Source of the DNA: Alphaproteobacteria bacterium
GTDB taxonomy: Bacteria; Pseudomonadota; Alphaproteobacteria; ATCC43930; CGMCC-115725
Assembly (NCBI GenBank): GCA_005888515.1
Contig: VAZR01000232.1
Location: 1 to 10,425, forward strand
Direction of reading: 5' to 3'
DNA: 10,425 nucleotides
This document shows, piece by piece, positions 5,189-10,425 of this stretch. Each line of letters starts with the position of its first letter. The stretch's first letter is position 1. The notes below the pieces were generated by a model. That model did no database searches. It was not told where the DNA came from and was given only the letters and a program-made list of their open reading frames with translations. Made by a program: the position numbers and the translations under genes.

Positions 5189-6638
5189 TTATCCGTACGG
5201 CACCGGGGCATCGCATATGCTGGGCTACGTCGCCGCCGTCTCGGAGAAGGAGCTGACCGGCGATCCGCTGCTCGAACTGCCGGATTTCCGCATCGGCAAG
5301 AATGGCGTCGAGAAGGCGCAGGACATGCAGCTGCGCGGCGGCGCCGGTACCAGCCAAGTCGAGGTCAACGCCTTTGGCCGCGTGGTCCGCGAGATTGCCA
5401 CCACACCGGGACAGCCGGGCCGCGATATCGTGCTCGGGGTGGATATGGCATTGCAGGAGTTCGTGGTACGGCGTTGTTCGGTCGAGGCCAGCCTCTCCTG
5501 TGTCGTGCTCGACGCGCTGACCGGCGACGTGTTGGCGCTGGTCTCGAGCCCCAGCTTCGATCCGACCCAGTTCTCGACCGGTCTGACCCCCGCGCTTTGG
5601 CAGGAGCTGTCGACCGATCCGCGCAATCCGCTGACCGATAAGGCGATTGCGGGCGTCTACCCGCCGGGATCGACCTTCAAGCCGGTGGTGGCGCTGGCGG
5701 CGCTCGAAGCCGGCGCAATGACCCCCGACAGCACGGTCAGCTGTCCCGGGTACTTCTCGCTCGGTAACGCGACCTTTCATTGCTGGCGCAAAGAGGGTCA
5801 CGGCGCGATGCGCCTGCATGACGGAATAAAGAAATCCTGCGACGTCTACTTTTACGAAACCGCCCGTCGCGTCGGCATCGACCGCATCGCCGCAATGGCG
5901 CGAAAGCTCGGTTTCGGCAGCCCGGTCGGGCTCGACATCCCGGGCGAGCGCGGCGGCACGATCCCGGACCGGGAACGCCAGCTCGCCTTGACCGGCGTCG
6001 CGTGGCAGCCCGGCGAGACGCTGATTGCCGGCATCGGCCAGGGCGCGGTCACCGGGACGCCGCTGCAGCTGGCGACGATGGCGGCCCGCCTCGTCACCGG
6101 CCGCGCCGTCGTGCCGCGCCTGTTACGCCCGGAGGGCCGGCTGATCCCGGAGGTCAATCAGCCGGCCTCCGCTTTCGCTGAGCTTGGCGTCAACCCGCGC
6201 TGGCTGGCGCTGGTGCTCGACGGCATGAACGCCGTCGTCAACGAGCAGGGCGGCACCGCCTACGCCGCGCGCATCACCGACCCGGCCATGGCAATGGGCG
6301 GGAAATCGGGTACCTCGCAGGTGCGCCGCATCAGCCAGGCGGAGCGCGAGCACGGGATCCGCAAAGGCACTGCGGTGCCGTGGAAAGAGCGCGACCACGC
6401 GCTGTTCGTCTCTTTCGCGCCGGTCAGCGCGCCCCGTTATGTCTGCGCCGTCGTCGTCGAGCATGGCGGCGAGACTGGCGGCGGCGGATCGGCCGTCGCT
6501 GCACCGATCTGCCGCGATGTACTGCTCGAGACGCAACGTCGCGACCCGGCCCGGCGCGTGCCGCAACCCGAGGTCGCCGAAGTCGCGCCATCCGCGCCGC
6601 CGCAACCCGCCACCCGCTCCGACGCCCGCCGCGGCTAG
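5121..6638 (+). CDS. mrdA: mrdA (PBP2), C-terminal part with intact transpeptidase domain
   Basis: PBP2 is the class B penicillin-binding protein that cross-links peptidoglycan during side-wall growth, paired with RodA. This 505-codon frame has the rest of the pedestal domain (LPGVTIEQGLIRDYPYG, SHMLGYVAAVSEKELTGDP, GTSQVEVNAFGRVVREI) and a complete transpeptidase domain. The SxxK motif is S184-TF-K187 in YPPGSTFKPVVALA, SxN is represented by S239-C-D241, and KSG is K395-S-G in GGKSGTSQ. The last 35 residues are a Pro/Ala/Arg tail. The ATG at 5121 is the Met of family motif NLTWEEMARIEV, not a natural start, and the open frame reaches back only to 5088. By chance GGGAGGAG directly precedes it, so internal initiation is conceivable, but the product would lack the membrane anchor. 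The rodA ATG follows after three bases. No further stops or shifts are seen. Confidence 0.9.
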   Translation: MARIEVAMPELPGVTIEQGLIRDYPYGTGASHMLGYVAAVSEKELTGDPLLELPDFRIGKNGVEKAQDMQLRGGAGTSQVEVNAFGRVVREIATTPGQPGRDIVLGVDMALQEFVVRRCSVEASLSCVVLDALTGDVLALVSSPSFDPTQFSTGLTPALWQELSTDPRNPLTDKAIAGVYPPGSTFKPVVALAALEAGAMTPDSTVSCPGYFSLGNATFHCWRKEGHGAMRLHDGIKKSCDVYFYETARRVGIDRIAAMARKLGFGSPVGLDIPGERGGTIPDRERQLALTGVAWQPGETLIAGIGQGAVTGTPLQLATMAARLVTGRAVVPRLLRPEGRLIPEVNQPASAFAELGVNPRWLALVLDGMNAVVNEQGGTAYAARITDPAMAMGGKSGTSQVRRISQAEREHGIRKGTAVPWKERDHALFVSFAPVSAPRYVCAVVVEHGGETGGGGSAVAAPICRDVLLETQRRDPARRVPQPEVAEVAPSAPPQPATRSDARRG

Positions 6639-6705
6639 GAGATGACAAGCTTTTCGTCCGATATCGGGCAGCGCCGGCTGACACTCGCCCTGGGCGGCGC
6701 GCCAG

Positions 6706-7692
6706 ATGACGCGGTTTGCGATCGCCTTCATACCGATGATCCTGGTCGCAGTCATCGACATCCGCCACTGGTTCCGCGCCGCCTACTGGATCTATGGGGT
6801 GGCGCTGCTGCTGGTCATCGCGGTGGATCTGCGCGGGTTTGTCGGCATGGGTGCGCAGCGCTGGATCGACCTCGGCTTTATCCAGCTGCAGCCGTCGGAG
6901 ATCATGACGATTGGGCTGGTCCTGGCGCTCGCCCGTTATTTCCACTGCGTCCCAACCGAGAACATCGGGCGCGTGTCGCGTCTGATACCGCCGGTGTTCC
7001 TGATCCTTATCCCGGCGGCGCTGGTGTTGAAGCAGCCGGACCTCGGGACCGCACTACTGCTGCTCGCCTCCGGGGCCATCCTGTGCTTCCTCGGCGGGGT
7101 GCGAATTCGGATGTTCGTGCTGGCGGCGGTCGGGGCCGGGGTGGCAGCGCCGATCGCCTGGCGCATGCTGCGCGATTACCAGAAGACCCGGCTTTACACC
7201 TTCCTCGACCCGGAGCAGGACCCGCTCGGGGCCGGCTATCACATCACACAGTCAAAGATCGCGCTCGGCTCCGGGGGATTGTTCGGCAAGGGGTTCCTGC
7301 TCGGCACCCAGACGCATCTGAGCTTTCTGCCGGAGAAGCAGACCGATTTCATCTTCACGATCATCGCCGAGGAATTCGGCCTGGTCGGCGGGCTTATATT
7401 ACTGGCGCTGTTTGTCATGGTGATCGGCTATGGCTTCGCGATCGCGATGCGCAGCCGCAGCTTGTTCGGGCGCCTGCTCGGCCTCGGAATCGCGGCCAAT
7501 TTCTTCCTCTATGCGTTCATCAACACAGCGATGGTCATGGGCCTTATTCCGGTGGTCGGGGTGCCGCTGCCGCTGATTTCCTACGGCGGAACCGCTATGA
7601 TCACGATGATGCTGGGATTTGGCCTGCTGATGAACGTCGGGGTCCACCGCGACGTGCGCATCGGCCGGCGGGGCGAGAGCGAGCTCGGCTGA
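6706..7692 (+). CDS. rodA: RodA, SEDS peptidoglycan glycosyltransferase, lacking its N-terminus
   Basis: RodA polymerises lipid II into glycan strands with PBP2 in the elongation complex. These 328 residues are a polytopic SEDS protein with the key motifs: GMGAQRWIDLGFIQLQPSE (47-65), KQPDLGTALLL (109-119), LGTQTHLSFLPEKQTDFIF with the catalytic Asp (D214), AEEFGLVGG (221-229) and PLPLISYGGTAM (278-289). The family normally has about 45 more residues, including the first membrane segment. The in-frame codons just before 6706 read HSPWAARQ, which fits the family's PWA-x-RQM-x-RF, but a stop (6679-6681) interrupts them. The natural start is probably the ATG at 6642, three bases after mrdA with TAGGAG ahead. 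It encodes a plausible MTSFSSDIGQRR but in another frame. About 80-90 bases appear lost around 6660-6685. The protein as read would miss one transmembrane helix, which would upset its topology. Confidence 0.88.
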   Translation: MTRFAIAFIPMILVAVIDIRHWFRAAYWIYGVALLLVIAVDLRGFVGMGAQRWIDLGFIQLQPSEIMTIGLVLALARYFHCVPTENIGRVSRLIPPVFLILIPAALVLKQPDLGTALLLLASGAILCFLGGVRIRMFVLAAVGAGVAAPIAWRMLRDYQKTRLYTFLDPEQDPLGAGYHITQSKIALGSGGLFGKGFLLGTQTHLSFLPEKQTDFIFTIIAEEFGLVGGLILLALFVMVIGYGFAIAMRSRSLFGRLLGLGIAANFFLYAFINTAMVMGLIPVVGVPLPLISYGGTAMITMMLGFGLLMNVGVHRDVRIGRRGESELG

Positions 7693-7733
7693 AACCCGGC
7701 AGCTTCGGGCGTGGACGCTGCAAGGAGAACGCC

Positions 7734-8345
7734 TTGGCCGACGAAAAAGAGGCGCCGGACGCCGGACGCCGGCTGCATGTAACGGTGCTTCTCGTCGCCT
7801 CGCGCCGCGCCCTCGACAACGCCCTCGAAGAGCTGGGATTCGCCGAGGATGACGACCGCGTCATCGAGCATGACGGCAGGCTGGCCTTTCTGACCTGCAC
7901 GCATGACGAGGATTGCGACGACCTCTACGCGCTGATCAGCGAATTGTCGACGCGGGGCGAGAGCTGGGAACTGCAATCGCGGATCGATACCGAGGCGGGG
8001 CGGGCCGTCTATCAATCCTTGACCCGGCACCGGCCGGTCGAGGCGGTCGATGCGGCGGTCGAGGAAGAACCCGAGCCCGAGGCCGGCGAGGCAGCGGCGC
8101 ACGATGTCGAGAGCAGCGAGGGCGTGCAGGCGCTAAAGCGGGCGTTGCGGCGGATCGAGCCCGCCGAGGCCTTCGCGACGATCCGGCCGGGCCGCGATGG
8201 GCGAGTCACCGCGCGCATCCTGCGACGCGGCTCACGCCGCCTGATCGCCGCGGCAACCGCCGGCGACGAGGCGACCCTGCGCGGCGTCCTGCGCGAGATC
8301 CTGCCGAATGTCATGCTCGATGTGGCAATGAAGCCGCCGAGTTGA
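7734..8345 (+). CDS. Hypothetical protein at the end of the rod operon
   Basis: I do not recognise this 203-residue protein. The TTG at 7734 is chosen because a near-perfect AAGGAG (7722-7727) lies six bases upstream, and recognisable protein character starts directly after it. Two parts are visible. Residues 12-100 (RLHVTVLLVASRRALDNALE to YQSLTRHRP) look like a compact alpha/beta domain with two Cys (C55, C61) in TCTHDEDC. Residues 128-203 look like a second domain with RALRRIEPAEAF, VTARILRRGSRRLIAAA and LRGVLREILPNVML. An acidic Glu/Pro linker (about 108-125) joins them. It has no signal peptide or membrane segment, so it is probably cytoplasmic. It starts 41 bases after rodA on the same strand and is likely co-transcribed, but a role in cell shape would be guesswork. 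The stop faces the dcp stop across 14 bases. Confidence 0.7.
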   Translation: MADEKEAPDAGRRLHVTVLLVASRRALDNALEELGFAEDDDRVIEHDGRLAFLTCTHDEDCDDLYALISELSTRGESWELQSRIDTEAGRAVYQSLTRHRPVEAVDAAVEEEPEPEAGEAAAHDVESSEGVQALKRALRRIEPAEAFATIRPGRDGRVTARILRRGSRRLIAAATAGDEATLRGVLREILPNVMLDVAMKPPS

Positions 8346-8353
8346 CGCGCCCG

Positions 8354-8369
8354 GGCGGCCTAAGCCGCC
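8354..8369. terminator. GC-rich hairpin between convergent genes
   Basis: GGCGGC (8354-8359) and GCCGCC (8364-8369) form a perfect six-base stem with loop CTAA. The dcp stop codon sits at the start of the loop, and the opposing operon ends eight bases to the left. Its place between tail-to-tail genes suggests a shared transcription end, but neither side has a T run, so it is not a classical intrinsic terminator. Confidence 0.3.
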
Positions 8370-10387
8370 AGGCCGCGCTGGGCGAGCAGCGGCGCGACCT
8401 GCGGATCGCGGCCGCGGAAGCCGCGGTAGAGCTCCATCGGGTCGACGGTGTCGCCGGCGCTGTAGATCGCTTTGAGCTGCGCCGCCAATCCCGGGGCGAA
8501 CGGATCGCCCGCCTCGGTAAAGGCACCGAAGCCGTCGGCGTCGAGCACCTCCGCCCACAGATAGGCGTAATAGCCGGCGGCATAGCCGCCACCGGCGAAC
8601 AGATGCTGGAAATGCGCCGGCCGGTGCCGCAGCCCGATCTCCGCCGGCATGCCGACCCGCGCGAGAAATTCCTTCTCGACAGTGTCGATATCGAGCGCAC
8701 CCGGATCGGCGCGCGAATGCAGATCGAGGTCGAGCATCGCGCAGGCGGCGTATTCGACCGTCGCGAAGCCCTGGTTGAAGGTGCGCGCGGCGAGGAGCCG
8801 CTGCAGCAGCGCCTCGGGCAGGGGCTCGCCGGTGCGGTAATGGCGGGCATAACGGCGCAAGGTGTCCGGCACTTCGAGCCAGTGCTCGAATACCTGTGAC
8901 GGAAATTCGACAAAATCGCGCCGCACCGAGGTGCCGGATTGCGATGGGTAATGCACCTTCGACAGCAACCCGTGCAGCCCATGGCCAAATTCGTGGAACA
9001 GGGTGTGCGCGTCGTCGAAGCTGAGGAGCGTCGGGTCGCCCTTGGCGAAATTGTTGTTGTTGACGACGATCGGGAGCACCTCGCCGTCGAGGGTCTGCTG
9101 CTGGCGGAAACTGCTCATCCAGGCACCGGAGTGCTTGCCCGGCCGAGCGAAATTGTCGTGCAGGAAGAGGCCGATCGGCTTGCCGGCTGCGTCGCGCACC
9201 TCATAGGCGCGGACATCGGGGTGGTAGAGCGGACAGTCCCGGCGCTCGACAAAGCGGAGACCGAACAGACGGCCGGCGGTGTCGAACGCCGCCTCGACGA
9301 TGTTGTCGAGCACGAAATACGGCTTCACCGCCGCAGCGTCGATCGCGTATTTGGTCTGCCTGACTTTCTCGGCGTAATAGCGCCAATCCCACGCGGCAAT
9401 CGGTTCGTTCAGACCGTCCTCGCGGGCCGCCCCGGCCAGCTCGGCGCGTTCCTCGGCGGCCTTGCGCTTGGCCGGCTCCCATACCTGATGCAGCAAATCC
9501 GCGGCTGCTTCCGGGGTCTTTGCCATCGTGTCGTCGAGACGGTACGCGGCGAAGTTGTCGTAACCGAGGAGCCGCGCCTGCTCGGCGCGCAACGCCATGA
9601 TCTCGCCGATCAGGGGCCGGTTATCGTGGGCGCCGGGATGCTCGCCGCGCGCCGCCCAGGCCTCGTAGGCGGTGCGGCGCAGATCGCGGCGTGCCGAGAA
9701 GGCGAGGAACGGCTCGACCGAGGCGCGCGCCAGCGTGATCGCGTAACGGCCGTCGAGGCCGCGTTCCCTGGCCGCAGCAGCCGCAGCGGCGCGGGCGAAA
9801 TCCGGCAGCCCTTCGAGATCGCCTTCGTCGAGCACGAGGCGCCACTCGTCTTCGTCATGCAGCACGTTCTGACCGAACAGCGTGTGCAGGCTGGCCAGAC
9901 GTTCCGAGATTTCCGACATGCGCGCCTTCTGCGCCGCATCGAGCAGCGCACCATTGCGCACGAAATTGAGATGGTGCCGTTCCAGAACTCGGCGCTGGTC
10001 GGGCGCGAGGTCCAGCCGCTCGCGGTCGCGCCACAACGCGTCGAGCCGCTCGAACAGGGCGGGATCGAGCATGACCCGCATGTGATGAGCCGCGAGGCGA
10101 GGCGCGTAATCGCGGTCGATTGCGTCGAGCGCTTCGTTGGTCGCGCTGGAGGTCAGGTTGTTGAACACACGGCCGATCCGGCGCAGCAATTGCCCGCCGC
10201 GCTCGAGCGCCTCGACCGTATTGGCGAAGTCGGGAGCTTCGCGCAAGCCGGCGATGGCCGCGATTTCGGCAGCGTGCTCGGCCATGCCGCGGTCGAAGGC
10301 CGGCGGGAAATGCTCCGGCGTGATCCGGTCGAAAGGCGGCAATTCGAACGGAGTATTCCAGGCCTCGAAGAACGGGCTTTCGGTCAT
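8360..10387 (-). CDS. dcp: Dcp, peptidyl-dipeptidase (M3 zinc metallopeptidase)
   Basis: This 675-residue protein closely follows E. coli Dcp along its length, from my memory of that sequence. M3 enzymes are cytoplasmic zinc peptidases that cut short peptides; Dcp removes C-terminal dipeptides. The zinc site HEFGH is at 465-469 with the third ligand E494 in RDFVEFPSQ. Other family stretches are WNTPFELPPFD near the start, DRDYAPRLAAH, RREL-like DLRRTAYEAW, TMAKTPEAA, YHPDVRAYEV, GAWMSSFR, ARYARHYRTGEPLP, and the substrate-binding GGGYAAGYYAYLWAEVLDADGF near the C-terminus. There is no signal peptide. The ATG at 10387 (MTESPFF) fits the usual start; an in-frame ATG at 10399 would add four residues, and neither has a strong ribosome binding site. 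It is convergent with the rod operon and functionally unrelated to it. Confidence 0.95.
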   Translation of the reverse strand: MTESPFFEAWNTPFELPPFDRITPEHFPPAFDRGMAEHAAEIAAIAGLREAPDFANTVEALERGGQLLRRIGRVFNNLTSSATNEALDAIDRDYAPRLAAHHMRVMLDPALFERLDALWRDRERLDLAPDQRRVLERHHLNFVRNGALLDAAQKARMSEISERLASLHTLFGQNVLHDEDEWRLVLDEGDLEGLPDFARAAAAAAARERGLDGRYAITLARASVEPFLAFSARRDLRRTAYEAWAARGEHPGAHDNRPLIGEIMALRAEQARLLGYDNFAAYRLDDTMAKTPEAAADLLHQVWEPAKRKAAEERAELAGAAREDGLNEPIAAWDWRYYAEKVRQTKYAIDAAAVKPYFVLDNIVEAAFDTAGRLFGLRFVERRDCPLYHPDVRAYEVRDAAGKPIGLFLHDNFARPGKHSGAWMSSFRQQQTLDGEVLPIVVNNNNFAKGDPTLLSFDDAHTLFHEFGHGLHGLLSKVHYPSQSGTSVRRDFVEFPSQVFEHWLEVPDTLRRYARHYRTGEPLPEALLQRLLAARTFNQGFATVEYAACAMLDLDLHSRADPGALDIDTVEKEFLARVGMPAEIGLRHRPAHFQHLFAGGGYAAGYYAYLWAEVLDADGFGAFTEAGDPFAPGLAAQLKAIYSAGDTVDPMELYRGFRGRDPQVAPLLAQRGLAA

Positions 10388-10425
10388 CCGCCGTAACATC
10401 CGATGTTGCCGATGATGCGCGCGCA

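Noticed and set aside
4956..5819. 287-codon minus-strand frame opposite mrdA
   Set aside because: It is an antisense shadow of PBP2 with no domain of its own.
7913..8899. 328-codon plus-strand frame spanning the unknown gene and the dcp 3' end
   Set aside because: It is Arg/Gly-rich, crosses two better-supported genes and the convergent stop region, and lacks a ribosome binding site or family features.
8939..10396. 485-codon open frame on the plus strand opposite dcp
   Set aside because: It lies wholly antisense to dcp, has no recognisable domain, and its residue pattern is that of a reverse-complement shadow in GC-rich sequence. The dcp frame carries all family motifs.
1..10425. Mobile element, CRISPR array, phage or defence system
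   Set aside because: No transposase, integrase, terminal repeats, spaced repeat arrays or defence-gene motifs were seen. The two larger gaps in mrdA and rodA show no inserted sequence, only missing bases.

Overview
This GC-rich window looks chromosomal and alphaproteobacterial, perhaps from a Rhodospirillales-like lineage. The evidence is the DUF4169 / ribbon-helix-helix (RHH_4) gene pair, which is typical of that class, the gene order mreB-mreC-mreD-mrdA-rodA, and the sequence character of MreB, PBP2 and Dcp. The taxon is inferred from protein resemblance only; no marker RNA gene is present.

Layout. The left edge (1-258) holds the C-terminal end of an ECF-type sigma factor. The next 311 bases have no gene but contain several hairpins, ending in a textbook intrinsic terminator (445-476) that may close a small RNA. 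Then come a DUF2188 protein (570-803) and a macro-domain ADP-ribose/O-acetyl-ADP-ribose hydrolase (888-1418). On the minus strand, tail to tail with the macro gene, a two-gene unit encodes an RHH_4 protein (1614-1886) and a 57-residue DUF4169 protein (1430-1603). This unit is divergent from the elongasome (rod-shape) operon on the plus strand: mreB, mreC, mreD, mrdA (PBP2), rodA, and then an unrecognised 203-residue protein (7734-8345). The right end is a minus-strand dcp gene (peptidyl-dipeptidase, M3 family), convergent with the operon across a GC-rich hairpin.

How the genes work together. MreB filaments under the inner membrane, MreC and MreD in the membrane, and the PBP2 transpeptidase with the RodA glycosyltransferase form the machine that inserts peptidoglycan into the side wall of rod-shaped cells. 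DUF2188, DUF4169 and RHH_4 have no firm role. The macro protein would remove ADP-ribosyl-type modifications, and Dcp would degrade oligopeptides in the cytoplasm.

The most notable observation is that three successive genes of the elongasome operon are broken in a simple way. mreD lacks one base near 4414. mrdA lacks about 30 codons and changes frame near 5090-5105. rodA lacks its first membrane segment and changes frame near 6660-6685. mreB, mreC and all flanking genes read cleanly, and the catalytic motifs of PBP2 and RodA are intact. This is either a real, very recent loss of the rod system or, at least as likely, sequence or assembly error; read-level data would decide. Secondary points of interest are inverted repeats and mini-ORFs in the mreB leader and the mreB-mreC gap, and the possible small RNA upstream of the DUF2188 gene. 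I found no mobile element, CRISPR array, tRNA or rRNA.
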